The position numbers were made by a program, and so were the translations under genes. From the NCBI RefSeq assembly GCF_014697195.1, contig NZ_JACJRJ010000051.1:1-41819 (forward strand): DNA of 41,819 bases, read 5' to 3'. The notes beneath the pieces are model-generated. The model did no database searches. It was not told the origin of the DNA and saw only the letters and a list, made by a program, of their open reading frames with translations. This document shows, piece by piece, positions 8,591 to 17,190 of this stretch (its first letter is position 1; every line of letters starts with the position of its first letter). This stretch comes from Cylindrospermum sp. FACHB-282. GTDB lineage: Bacteria; Cyanobacteriota; Cyanobacteriia; Cyanobacteriales; Nostocaceae.

Positions 8591-9841
8591 TTAACCTTGA
8601 TATGCCGTAATTTCTACCCCAGAAACTGTATAACTAATCTCTGTAAATTCGCTCAAGTCCACCAATTGTTTAATTGTAGCATTCACATACAGCTTGCCAA
8701 ATTCCCCTTTGTCTTGAGCCATTTTAGAAGCAATATTCACCGGCATTCCGGCAATATCTTTACCGCCCACAGCCAAATCAGAAATCAAAACTTGCCCAGC
8801 GTCAATACCTATACGTGAAGCAATATCTTGTGCCGCTAGTTCGTAACGAAATGCTTGGGCAAAGTTGAAAGCTGCGGTAGCTTCATCAAAAGTATAAATT
8901 CCTAAAGAACCAATTACCTTGATTTCCTCACCATTGCTTTGGGCAAGGAGGCGCAAACCGATATCTTTCATTTTAGCAGAAAATCCCAAGTTCGTAAACA
9001 TGAAAATCTCACGGGCTGCGGCATCTTTATTTTCCCGTTCAATGAGGACAACTACTTTGTTTTGCAAATACTTATCTGCTAAATATTGCCGAAATACAGG
9101 ATCATTTTGTCGGTTTTGATAAGCGATTAAGTCAGCATAGAAAGGTTCAGAATAGGGAATAGGATATTGTTTATTTCCAGGAGGTACATTAGATAAAGTC
9201 GGCCCATCTAAAACCCGAAACATATTGCCAATTATAGTTTTTACTTCATCTCTTTGAAGAATACTAAAATTGTGGTTAGATGGCAACCGCTCATAAAAGC
9301 CTTGGCTGATAGCTATTTCTCCACCTTCGGTTTGATTTTCAGTAATCTCTTCTATAGTGTCGGCTTCTAAACCATACAATCCACCATTAATGTAGTAAAA
9401 ATCTCCATAATGTGCGCCAATTCCAATTTTAATTTGGCAATTTTTGCTAATTTCTCCTTGGATTGTCAGCAACGCAGATAAAAGAGTTTCTGAATTAACT
9501 GATGCTGGGTAAAACATTTGTGTGTTGTCAGCAGCCCAAATACCAACGCTATATCCACCAAGAGCAATACCAAAGCCATAGAGAATTTCTTTTGGCTGAT
9601 TAATAATTGCTAAAATTTCCAGTAAGCCTCTTTGCTTCGTCAGTTTGGTTAATCCAACGGAATCAGAAGATACGCTATAACCTTTAACTTTATATGGCTC
9701 AAGTAACTGCTGGGCTATTTCTTGAGTTTGCTCACTCTCCATCCACTTGGCAATTAGTTTCAGTGGCAAGGTGCCAATGATATCCTGGGTGGTGTCAAAC
9801 AGCGATGGAGAGTATTGATATTTTTTTAATTTGTTAGTCAT
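8591..9841 (-). CDS. Protein with two degenerate class III nucleotidyl-cyclase-like domains
   Basis: 416 residues from the ATG at 9841; the frame extends to a TTG at 9883, but the ATG is preferred because it follows the upstream stop by 22 bases. Both halves resemble class III adenylate/guanylate cyclase homology domains. The first half has KIGIGAHYGD followed by a GGEIAIS strand. The second has RIGIDAGQVLISDLAVGG, then IAGMPVNIASKM, which mirrors the family's GihtG...G..VN.A.R pattern. Where active cyclases have a metal-binding Asp (GD), the C-terminal half reads KVIGSLGIYTF, so one metal ligand is missing; the usual Arg after VN is Lys. It is therefore probably a nucleotide-binding or pseudo-cyclase protein, not a proven cyclase. 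No membrane segments. It lies directly downstream of the Ap4A phosphorylase gene, probably in one transcript. Confidence 0.75.
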   Translation of the reverse strand: MTNKLKKYQYSPSLFDTTQDIIGTLPLKLIAKWMESEQTQEIAQQLLEPYKVKGYSVSSDSVGLTKLTKQRGLLEILAIINQPKEILYGFGIALGGYSVGIWAADNTQMFYPASVNSETLLSALLTIQGEISKNCQIKIGIGAHYGDFYYINGGLYGLEADTIEEITENQTEGGEIAISQGFYERLPSNHNFSILQRDEVKTIIGNMFRVLDGPTLSNVPPGNKQYPIPYSEPFYADLIAYQNRQNDPVFRQYLADKYLQNKVVVLIERENKDAAAREIFMFTNLGFSAKMKDIGLRLLAQSNGEEIKVIGSLGIYTFDEATAAFNFAQAFRYELAAQDIASRIGIDAGQVLISDLAVGGKDIAGMPVNIASKMAQDKGEFGKLYVNATIKQLVDLSEFTEISYTVSGVEITAYQG

Positions 9842-9863
9842 GCTCTCATGGCTACTACAGGTT

Positions 9864-10742
9864 CTAGGTTGTAGGTACAGCAACTTTCCTCAAGATAGTC
9901 ATTGGGCCATATTCTTTGAGAATCTGCATTTGCTCTTGATTTTTCACCAGCAGCGCTCCTGCGAAGCCTAATGAATTCACAGATATTTTCTCAAACTCTT
10001 CATGCGATCGCACAACGATCAACATCCATTCTCGCGTAGCTAGCAAATTATAAGCACCAGATGGCTTTAAATCCACAGCCTGTAATAGGCTATAATAACG
10101 CTCAAGTGTTGCTTCAGCGCCCATTAGGGGATTTAGGGTGGTGAAAGCGTGGACAAATGGAAATCTTGGGATAGTTGCGATTGCATCCTGAAATTTTGCC
10201 TCTGTCAGCAAGGCTTCCATGGGTATCTGCACCCCTGAAGGTACAAGTGGTAAAGGGACAATTTGCAAATGTTTGTGTCGCTGACTAGCCCCCGCAATTT
10301 TCCCACTATTGTAAAATACCAAACCATTGAAATCAGCCAAACACGCCCACATAGCCGCAAAATCTGCAAAAGTGAGTAAGCTTTCCTGTTCTTCAAAAAT
10401 ACGGGTAATCAGCAATAAGTGATAGTCAACAACATTAAATTTATTCAAAATACAAACATGAGTGTCGGAAATATCCGCCACAAACAAATCCTTTTCATAA
10501 GGTAAAAAAGGATTAAACTCTTTACCAGAGATAGCGCTTTGTTTATCTTGTTTCTTTTTAGCTGATTTTTTGCGGTTCAGATTAGACAAAATCCGCACCA
10601 AGAACCGCACCCCATCCTGTTCGACAAATTCAAACTCTGTCGGTATCGACAGCAACGCCCCACATTGTAAAGCGTGTTCAGTCTGTTCTTTGACACTTGT
10701 CCATAAAGTGTCAGGTTTCAGTAATATTTTCCCTAGTGCCAT
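9864..10742 (-). CDS. ATP adenylyltransferase (diadenosine tetraphosphate phosphorylase) family protein
   Basis: 292 residues. Family enzymes cleave Ap4A with phosphate to ATP plus ADP, removing an alarmone-like by-product of tRNA synthetases. The HIT-superfamily catalytic motif is GASQRHKHLQ, with His156, His158 and Gln160. Upstream are the typical NPFLPYEKDLFV and NKFNVVDYHLLLITR segments, and the C-terminal half carries YNLLATREWMLIV. A Lys-rich stretch (about 58-68, RKKSAKKKQDKQ) is a loop found in the family. ATG start. The last codon lies 22 bases before the cyclase-like gene. No regulator is evident. The enzyme class is secure; substrate preference (Ap4A or other dinucleotides) is not shown by the sequence. 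Confidence 0.9.
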   Translation of the reverse strand: MALGKILLKPDTLWTSVKEQTEHALQCGALLSIPTEFEFVEQDGVRFLVRILSNLNRKKSAKKKQDKQSAISGKEFNPFLPYEKDLFVADISDTHVCILNKFNVVDYHLLLITRIFEEQESLLTFADFAAMWACLADFNGLVFYNSGKIAGASQRHKHLQIVPLPLVPSGVQIPMEALLTEAKFQDAIATIPRFPFVHAFTTLNPLMGAEATLERYYSLLQAVDLKPSGAYNLLATREWMLIVVRSHEEFEKISVNSLGFAGALLVKNQEQMQILKEYGPMTILRKVAVPTT

Positions 10743-11475
10743 TTGATTTTCCTTCCGGCATAGAGAAATATTTTACCAGTATTGGCAACTACTCACCAAA
10801 GGTTCAGAAAATTTAAAATTTCTTTTCCTGAAGTATTGAAATTTTTGCCGGTTTAGGATTTAAACAATATTCAATTGTAATTTCTTCCCAATTATTAGCT
10901 ACTAATTTTTTACCCAACTTATACAAGTTAGTACTTCTACCCTACCCGAATACAGTCATCCTCACAATCAGGTTGCTGCAAGTTGGATATCAGCAATATC
11001 TATCTGTAAGCAGATGCAAAGCCAGCTTTTGAGGATTTAAGATAATTGGTGTTCTAGTATGCAGAATTATTAACTAGGATTATGGTGTAACGGCTAAAAC
11101 TATAAAGTTGGATAATGCACACGCCGTAGCAATTTGTATACTGCATAACATATAAATTAGACTGATGGGTGTGGCACTTGATGGTGCTGGTACAGCATGG
11201 CGCAAGCACTGCAACCCGGAACAGTAGATTGAATAGTATTATTTTGTTAATTGATAGAAAGCTCCTAGTGGCGATCGCACTCCTGGCTGGAGAGGTGATC
11301 GCTCCTTTATTTTAAATGGACAGTTTAACCAAAAAGTTCTACAATTTCATTTATTGGGGTAAAATTACTGGTTGTCCAAATTACTAAGGCATAGTAAAGA
11401 TTTTCTAGTGATTCTGGCTGAATTGAGAAGCGCTCCATTAATATAAGAAAGTCTTTAGTCAAGGACAGCAAAAAA
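10743..11475. other. Long intergenic region, no clear gene
   Basis: More than 700 AT-rich bases between the divergent Ap4A phosphorylase and small membrane protein genes, so both promoters should lie here. An imperfect inverted repeat starting with HIP1 (gcgatc 11271-11276, gatcgc 11297-11302), followed by a T-rich stretch, may be a weak plus-strand terminator. An ATG frame of 20 codons at 11165 was not convincing. Nothing else was recognised. Confidence 0.5.
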
Positions 11476-11598
11476 ATGGATGTAAAGCTGATTTTAGCCG
11501 GATTAACAGTTATATTTACTGTTTCGTGCTTGTTTTTCGGCACGAAAAATGGTTTTTATGATTCAGATGACTATCATGGCAATGGTTCTGCACATTGA
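11476..11598 (+). CDS. Small membrane or exported peptide, 40 residues
   Basis: Short ORF of 40 codons, ATG to TGA. It starts MDVKLILAGLTVIFTVSC and continues LFFGTKNG, then has a polar acidic tail (FYDSDDYHGNGSAH). The N-terminal half is one hydrophobic helix of about 19 residues: a membrane anchor, or less likely a signal peptide (the TVSC is a poor lipobox). A purine-rich AAGGAC lies about 10 bases before the ATG, a fair ribosome site. The antisense frame over it (11325-11543, GTG start) looks random. The split into a hydrophobic helix and a hydrophilic tail supports a real peptide. I believe similar peptides occur in other Nostocales, but that is from memory. Function unknown. Confidence 0.65.
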   Translation: MDVKLILAGLTVIFTVSCLFFGTKNGFYDSDDYHGNGSAH

Positions 11599-11879
11599 GA
11601 CAAGTCTGTAGAAGTCTCTGCGTCAATCAACTTTCAGAACATCGGAAAAGTGAAAAAGCCAGAGGCAAACTTTCTTAATCGTAGCTTGTGAGCTGCTGAT
11701 TACTCAAATTTTCTGAACTAACTTGGTTGAACTGGAGGCGTCCTCCCCAATCAAAAAACCACATTCTCAGGGTGTAGGGGCGGATGATTTAACTTACCCC
11801 TAGGTCACAAAACCAAAATCCGGATAATTTTTGGCTTTTGGGATATATCCATGAAGAACAGGTACGAGGGGAGGAGCGC

Positions 11880-13535
11880 ATGAGGGATAATCTATCGGCA
11901 TTCTCTCGCCTTGATGCTGGGGAAGCGGCTAGTGAATTAGAATGTTTGCCCTATAGTGTCCAGCATCAGGATGAGGGTGTATGTTTACTAGTACGGATGG
12001 GGCCACACCGCATCCTGCTAGATTGTGGTGTGGGCGATATTTCTTTTTTGGCGAAGGAACTCACTAAATCAAGACGCTTACCAGCAGATTTAGTCTTAAT
12101 CAGTCATGCCCACCCAGATCATGCCAGAGGGTCTCTGGCACTGCACAAAGCTTTTCCCCTATTACCTATCTATGCTAGCGAAGTGACTAGCAAGTTATTG
12201 CCGTTGAATTGGCTAGATCAAGACCCCGAAGAAATTCCGTCATTTTGTCAGGCTCTACCGTTGCGATCGCCTGTGGAATTAGAAGATGGTCTAGTGGTAG
12301 AATTATTTCCGGCAGGGCATTTACCGGGAGCTGTAGCAATTCTACTCACCTACACTACCCAAGAACGTGCTTACAAACTACTTTATACAGGGGATTTTTT
12401 CTTATCTAATTCCCGGTTAGTAGAAGGCTTACGTTTAGAAGAATTGCGGGGATTAGAGTTGGATGTGCTGATTATCGAAGGGACTTATGGCACATCCCGT
12501 CATCCCCACCGCCGCAACCAAGAAAATCAACTAGCCGAGCGAATTAATCGGGCAATTGCTGACCATTATTCTGTAATTCTGCCTACACCTGCTTTAGGGC
12601 TAGGTCAAGAACTGCTGATGTTGTTACGTTCTCATCATCACTTTACAGGGAAGGATTTAGATATTTGGGTTGATAGTGCTGTTGCCGTTGGCTGCGATGC
12701 TTATCTAGAACTGCTCTCCCATCTCCCCCCATCAGTACAAAACTTTGCCCGTCATCAACCTTTATTTTGGGATGAACGAGTACGTCCCCGTGTGCGGCGG
12801 TTGCAGCCAGAATATCGTGCTACCGTGGGCAAATCTCCCTGTATTGTCCTCACCGACTCTACAGATGATTTGGGCAAATACTGCCAACCAGATACAGGTC
12901 CTTGGCTGATCCTCCTGCCAGAAAAAATTGATATTAAAGTTAACAAAGAATATTTAGCACCTACCATTGTTGAAAGCTATATCCTCGCCCAACATAGTGA
13001 TGGCCCAGGGACAACACAGCTAATTCATAACTTACGACCCCAGCACGTCGTTTTTATCCACGGTTCCCCTGCCTATTTAGCTGATCTGACTGGCTTAGAA
13101 GAGTTACAAAACCGTTACCACGTGCATTCTCCAGCAGCTGGTATTTTAGTAGAACTGCCAATTGGTGACACATTTCTACAACCAGCTGCCCCAGAGACTA
13201 ACTATGAAGGCGAACTGACAGAGCTAGGAACAGTAATTACAATCACTATCCCTGAAGCAATTACAGCTGATCCACGTTGGCGGGAATTTGCTGATACTGG
13301 TTTAGTCGAAGCCCGTTGGCAGGGCGAAGAACTAGTATTACGGGGGTTATCACCAAGAGAATTGCTTAACCAAAATAGCGATCGCTATACATTGTCTGAT
13401 GTAGATTGCTGCGGTACTTGTAGACACCAAAGAGGACAGCGGTGTTGGAATTCCGCGTCCCCGTTATATAACTTCAAAGTCACCCTTGAAGGTTATTGCC
13501 CTGCCTTTGAAGGCTTATTTAGTCCTGAGTCCTGA
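11880..13535 (+). CDS. Metallo-beta-lactamase fold, beta-CASP-like hydrolase with C-terminal cysteine cluster
   Basis: 551 residues from the ATG at 11880, chosen over the TTG at 11838 because GAGGAG lies a few bases upstream. The MBL metal motif is SHAHPDHA (His76, His78, Asp80, His81), followed by GHLPGAVAIL and YTGDF. The next region (DVLIIEGTYG, then a helical segment, then VVFIHGSPAYL) matches the beta-CASP layout of RNA and DNA processing enzymes such as CPSF73 and RNase J relatives. The C-terminus, about 505-545, carries CCGTC, a Cys after RGQR, and a final GYCPAF, possibly a zinc site or iron-sulfur cluster. A nuclease role is inferred from the fold only. The last codons (SPES, stop) are made by a tandem heptamer repeat. 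Confidence 0.85.
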   Translation: MRDNLSAFSRLDAGEAASELECLPYSVQHQDEGVCLLVRMGPHRILLDCGVGDISFLAKELTKSRRLPADLVLISHAHPDHARGSLALHKAFPLLPIYASEVTSKLLPLNWLDQDPEEIPSFCQALPLRSPVELEDGLVVELFPAGHLPGAVAILLTYTTQERAYKLLYTGDFFLSNSRLVEGLRLEELRGLELDVLIIEGTYGTSRHPHRRNQENQLAERINRAIADHYSVILPTPALGLGQELLMLLRSHHHFTGKDLDIWVDSAVAVGCDAYLELLSHLPPSVQNFARHQPLFWDERVRPRVRRLQPEYRATVGKSPCIVLTDSTDDLGKYCQPDTGPWLILLPEKIDIKVNKEYLAPTIVESYILAQHSDGPGTTQLIHNLRPQHVVFIHGSPAYLADLTGLEELQNRYHVHSPAAGILVELPIGDTFLQPAAPETNYEGELTELGTVITITIPEAITADPRWREFADTGLVEARWQGEELVLRGLSPRELLNQNSDRYTLSDVDCCGTCRHQRGQRCWNSASPLYNFKVTLEGYCPAFEGLFSPES

Positions 13536-13569
13536 GTCCTGAGTTTTGAGTTATGAGTGCTGAGTCCTG
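13521..13569. repeat. Seven heptamers (agtcctg and variants) overlapping a stop codon
   Basis: Units are agtcctg three times, then agttttg, agttatg, agtgctg and agtcctg. The first two units encode the end of the MBL-fold protein and its stop. One unit (agtgctgagt, 13556-13565) has its exact reverse complement at 13664-13673. Similar units recur after tRNA-Asp at 27235. Confidence 0.85.
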
Positions 13570-13715
13570 AGTGATACCCAATAAATAAATCTACTAGGTG
13601 ATTTTGGGAGATTTTATACTGAGTGTATTTTTGAATTTATTCACTCAGCAATAATTACTTACTACTCAGCACTCTTGTGATGACTCAACACGCATAACTG
13701 GGTACTTAGCACTTA

Positions 13716-14027
13716 TTAGTCTGGATTCGAGTCCGTGTAATGATTACGGATTCGCTCGGCTTCAGGACAATCTTCAGTCGTTAGAGGTTCTACATTACCG
13801 CGTGGCACTGAAGCTAATTTTTGCGTTACAGCGCCAATGCTTTCGAGACGAACCATTTCCTCCCAAGAACAAACCTCGTCCTCTTCATCTGTTTCATAGC
13901 GTAGGGTCACTAAATCCCCCTCGATATCGATAATGCGGGCACGCTCAATCCAGCGTTGCTGATCCCGCAAAAAAACACATACCTCCCGCCCGTCGCAACA
14001 CAGTTGATAAATTTTGCGGTGTAGCAT
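13716..14027 (-). CDS. Conserved small cyanobacterial protein (DUF6679-like)
   Basis: 103 residues, ATG start. The N-terminal two thirds (MLHRKIYQLCCDGREVCVF, then RARIIDIEGDLVTLRYE) read as a small beta-rich domain, possibly SH3- or Sm-like. A very acidic patch follows (ETDEEDE), then CSWEEMVRLESIGAV and a polar tail. I recall this sequence type as a cyanobacteria-only family catalogued as DUF6679; the family number is from memory. No membrane segment. It is monocistronic on the minus strand, and about 580 bases upstream hold no convincing gene. Function unknown. Coding is supported by composition and by family resemblance. Confidence 0.75.
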   Translation of the reverse strand: MLHRKIYQLCCDGREVCVFLRDQQRWIERARIIDIEGDLVTLRYETDEEDEVCSWEEMVRLESIGAVTQKLASVPRGNVEPLTTEDCPEAERIRNHYTDSNPD

Positions 14028-14606
14028 GTACTGCTTCTGCCTTTTTAAACAACGTAGTTAAACTTGTCAAAATTTGGGTCTTACCCTTGTAGATTACACC
14101 CTTAAGAGATCAAATTCATAGTTTAGAACCACTATCTGTCTTGACCCAATCCAACAACAGAGTTGTAATTGTCAGATATAGGGGAATCTTGGGTCATAAA
14201 ATTGTGGTGACTGCGCCAGCTAAACTCAATCTCTTTCAGGGTTATTCTAGGAAAAATTCTACTTCGTAGAAGTCAAACAATTCAGGAGTTGTCCTATCCA
14301 GATTAATAGTTGTTGGTGAGTCCTTACTACCATCTTGTAATAAAAAGTACTCGAAAACAAGCGATGATTGCGGTTGTTTGAGTTGCCTACTTGTATTCAT
14401 TGGCATTACTGGTAACTCTGGGGACTCGGCTTAACTTTTACCCCTAATGTATTTGATCTTAACTCATTCTCTGGCTGACCTTAATGGTTTTCGACAACAA
14501 CACCAGAATAGTTTTGCGTTTAGGGTTGTTGCCTAAGGTGGCACGTCCGTCTTTCACCGACAACACACCGACAGAGCCACCTGTTGCTGGATTATCCGCA
14601 ATATTT
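14028..14606. other. Intergenic region without a supported gene
   Basis: Contains an open minus-strand stretch (14459-14611, about 50 codons, reading NPATGGSVGVLSV, later SKTIKVSQRMS) with no ATG and no ribosome site. It could be a decayed gene end. The string cttttacccctaa occurs here (around 14437) and again at around 14861, flanking the 67-residue gene. No RNA gene was recognised. Confidence 0.4.
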
Positions 14607-14810
14607 TTAGACTATGGGAAGTTGTATGAGCAGTTTTGAGGTCGCTTCTCGTTTAATTTTACCTGTACGAACTGCATCGTATAAGGCGTTAAGATCAGCC
14701 AAATCCTCTGGCTGATAGCACTTTGTGGTTAATACTTGATGAAGTAGACCCTCAGATTCAACACTAAGACATCCAGTTTGAAAAGCAGATTCAATTATTG
14801 TGCGAATCAT
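14607..14810 (-). CDS. Small conserved cyanobacterial protein, 67 residues
   Basis: Reads MIRTIIESAFQTGCLSVESE, then GLLHQVLTTKCYQPEDLADL and a Lys/Arg-rich end. It is all-helical with no membrane segment. The layout (an N-terminal helix ending in a TGxLSVE-type turn, then a helix with a Tyr-Gln-Pro-Glu-Asp-Leu motif) resembles a family of 60-70-residue proteins that I recall as multi-copy in heterocystous cyanobacteria. ATG start; no obvious ribosome site. Both sides are non-coding, so it is probably transcribed alone. Function unknown. Confidence 0.65.
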   Translation of the reverse strand: MIRTIIESAFQTGCLSVESEGLLHQVLTTKCYQPEDLADLNALYDAVRTGKIKREATSKLLIQLPIV

Positions 14811-15127
14811 GATAATTAGGGCATAGTAAGCAATTTGTTATTACCTAATAGTGTGGAACACTTTTACCCCTAACTACATTGACAGAGAACAGCCTATCTT
14901 AGTGATTCTCATTACCGTTTAATTGTGATCTAAATCACATTAGTCAGCGCAAGGAATCTAGATATTAAGCCACTTTGCTCATTTACTGATAAATAAACCA
15001 TGTTAATTGTTACAGCAATAAGGCTAATCAATCAGTTGTAGGCATTGTGTTAATCTATACGACCAATATTCAGGATATCCAAAAAAAAAGCGTATTGAAA
15101 TACAATAAATCCAAAGCCTCTACTGAA
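14811..15127. other. Intergenic region
   Basis: About 317 AT-rich bases between the 67-residue gene and the Nif3-like gene, both on the minus strand. It presumably holds the promoter of the former. The repeated string cttttacccctaa is present around 14861. No hairpin or RNA gene was recognised. Confidence 0.4.
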
Positions 15128-15916
15128 CTAAGGAAAAAACTGGCGGAAATCTTCATCTTTTTGACTTAATTGCACCCAGTCTAAGTTGAGGGAATGAAAT
15201 TTTTGTACCAAGCGATCGCAAGCAGGGCGTTCGGTAGCGTAATGTCCAGCGTCAATTAAAATCAGTCCACAATCGCGACTTTCTTGGAATTGATGGAACT
15301 TACAGTCAGAAGTCAGATAAGCTTGGGCGCCAGTTTTGGCTACTGCGCTGATAAAACTGGCTCCAGAACCACCCAAAACAGCAACTCGTGAAATTTTCTG
15401 CTGTAAGTCAGCATTTGGTGACAAAATCAAATGTGGTGGAGTCAGTCGGGTATGAATTGCCGTGAGTAATTCTTGTAATGTCATCAAAGGCTCTAGCACT
15501 CCCACCCGTCCATATCCTAACCCTGCTTGTGTCGGTATGATGGGAGTGACTTTCTGGAGTTCTAAAATCTGAGCTAAAACATCAGCAGTACCGTCCTGCA
15601 CTTGGTCAAAATTCGTATGGGCGCTGTAGACAGCGATATTGTGGGTAAAGGCTAACCGGATCATTTCTGCGATCGCCGAACCACGACGCAGGGACTTGAG
15701 GGGGTTAAAAATCAGCGGATGATGGGCAAAAATCAAATTAGCACGAATGGCGATCGCTTCTTCCATTACCGCTAAAGTTGGAGTCAAGCACACTAATACC
15801 CGTGGGTTTTCCTCCAAAATTCCCGGCTCAACCTGCCAGCCACAATTATCCCAACTTTCACACCAAGCGGGATTTGCCCATTCCTCAAACCAGATAATTA
15901 AATCAGCAATTTTCAT
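15128..15916 (-). CDS. Nif3-like dinuclear metal centre protein (DUF34)
   Basis: 262 residues. Proteins of this family form toroidal hexamers with a two-metal site per subunit; their reaction is unsettled (GTP cyclohydrolase I type 2 is one annotation). Visible metal ligands are AHHPLIF (His65, His66), SAHTNFDQ (His100, Asp104) and GHYATE near the C-terminus. The family opening SWDNCGWQVE and the glycine turn VLGGSGASFI are present. Length matches bacterial members without the inserted PII-like domain. ATG start. It lies about 140 bases downstream of the 250-residue hypothetical gene on the same strand. Identification is firm, function tentative. Confidence 0.93.
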   Translation of the reverse strand: MKIADLIIWFEEWANPAWCESWDNCGWQVEPGILEENPRVLVCLTPTLAVMEEAIAIRANLIFAHHPLIFNPLKSLRRGSAIAEMIRLAFTHNIAVYSAHTNFDQVQDGTADVLAQILELQKVTPIIPTQAGLGYGRVGVLEPLMTLQELLTAIHTRLTPPHLILSPNADLQQKISRVAVLGGSGASFISAVAKTGAQAYLTSDCKFHQFQESRDCGLILIDAGHYATERPACDRLVQKFHSLNLDWVQLSQKDEDFRQFFP

Positions 15917-16055
15917 ATATATTTAGATACAATTAGATACAAAAGTTTACAAAGTTCCCAATTCAAACCCCATTACTGTAAATCCATTATTTTTTATTCC
16001 CGTAGCGTGCCCCAGCCATAGATTGCATTTTAAATTTTCGATAGGAGCGATCATA

Positions 16056-16808
16056 TCAATTTATCTGTTGCGGAATATTAAGTTCTAATGATAACTGTTC
16101 ACGCATAGTCTGGAAAGGTTTATTCCATATAGGTTGAGTATTCCAATTCCAGACAGCAACCGGGATAAGTTGTTTTTGAGCAAGATAACTTAACAACCGA
16201 TACTCATCCTCCGGTTCACGGGAGAAGCAGAAAGGATTGCGATAGCCTGTCTCAGACAGTTTATAAGATGTTGTAGACTGATTGAGGTTGATATTTTCTA
16301 AAATATCCTTTCCTTTAATGAGTAAATAATCCAAAAAAATCAGACTAAAAGGCTCTATATTCGCGCGAGTTTGTGGTTCCTTTTTTACCCATCTTGCCCA
16401 TTCAAATCCATAAATAAAATCGTGAACATAGCGAAAGCGAATTTCTGTTTTAATTCCGCACAATTCAGTTATAAATACCATCTTTTCCCGAAAATTATCT
16501 AAAAATAAAACAGCGCCATCATCCTCTAATAAAGCTTGTTTAAGCATACTACTGACCATAAAATCAAAATCCCAGAAGATATTTTCTGGAAAATTTTCTA
16601 ATTGGGCATGGATGATGATTTCTAGTGTCTCCCGCAGCTTTGTGATCAGTTGACTGTCGGTAGTTTGTTCAGCAATCAAATCGCCCAATTCAGCAAAACT
16701 GGTAGTTAAAGTTTTACAGGGATTAAGCGACAATAGATGAACAGAATGCTCAGACAGAATTTGATCAAGCGTCCAGAAACAATGAGTTGACACTGAGTTT
16801 TGCTTCAT
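16056..16808 (-). CDS. Hypothetical protein, 250 residues, cyanobacterial type
   Basis: Not recognised. It is mostly helical and acidic, with no signal peptide or membrane helix. The best-ordered segment is about 80-170: WDFDFMVSSML, then an acidic FLDNFREKMVFI stretch, then IRFRYVHDFIYGFEWARWVK, followed by PFSLIFLDYLLIKGKDI. The C-terminal third contains a polar YRLLSYLAQKQLIPV segment. The RFRYVHDFIYGFEWARWV block is dense in aromatic and charged residues and is the likely functional core. ATG start with no strong ribosome site. It is upstream of the Nif3-like gene on the same strand. Its long, biased, protein-like sequence makes it a real gene; no reaction can be proposed. Confidence 0.75.
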   Translation of the reverse strand: MKQNSVSTHCFWTLDQILSEHSVHLLSLNPCKTLTTSFAELGDLIAEQTTDSQLITKLRETLEIIIHAQLENFPENIFWDFDFMVSSMLKQALLEDDGAVLFLDNFREKMVFITELCGIKTEIRFRYVHDFIYGFEWARWVKKEPQTRANIEPFSLIFLDYLLIKGKDILENINLNQSTTSYKLSETGYRNPFCFSREPEDEYRLLSYLAQKQLIPVAVWNWNTQPIWNKPFQTMREQLSLELNIPQQIN

Positions 16809-17190
16809 AGTCAGTCAAATTTTATCTAATAAAAAATATTTATCAGGAAGCAAAGGGTGTAATATCCCTACCTTACAGAAACGCCAAGGGTGTACCTCCA
16901 GATTTAGCTGGTGTTTGAGTCGGTGTTGAAATCCCCTTATGTAACCGTCTTGAATGAGATAATTTTGAATTTTCTAATTAGTTTATATCGAAGCTCATAT
17001 ACTTATTAAATAAAATCAAAAAAATTAACTTTAACTTCCCGAAAAAGCTAAATATTAATTTAATTCATGACTGATATAAATGTTTTTTTAGAGTATTTAC
17101 ACAGTTTAGACAGCAAACACAGGGCGGATATAATCCACGCAGTTACACTGATATTTAACCTTTAACTGTTAAGCAAACTTTCAGAAGTTA
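16809..17190. other. AT-rich intergenic region
   Basis: About 380 bases between the YjbQ-like gene and the hypothetical gene, both on the minus strand. It should hold the promoter of the 250-residue gene. No RNA gene, strong hairpin or repeat was recognised. Confidence 0.4.

Noticed and set aside
8516-8818. 100-codon plus-strand frame starting in the heptamers
   Set aside because: Mostly antisense to the cyclase-like gene, and starts inside a tandem repeat.
11165-11227. 20-codon ATG frame in the long intergenic region
   Set aside because: Too short, no ribosome site and no hydrophobic or family pattern.
11325-11543. 72-codon minus-strand frame
   Set aside because: GTG start, no ribosome site, overlaps the better-supported 40-residue peptide on the plus strand.
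14459-14611. Open minus-strand stretch of about 50 codons after the 67-residue gene
   Set aside because: No ATG and no ribosome site; it looks partly protein-like but could be chance or a decayed remnant.
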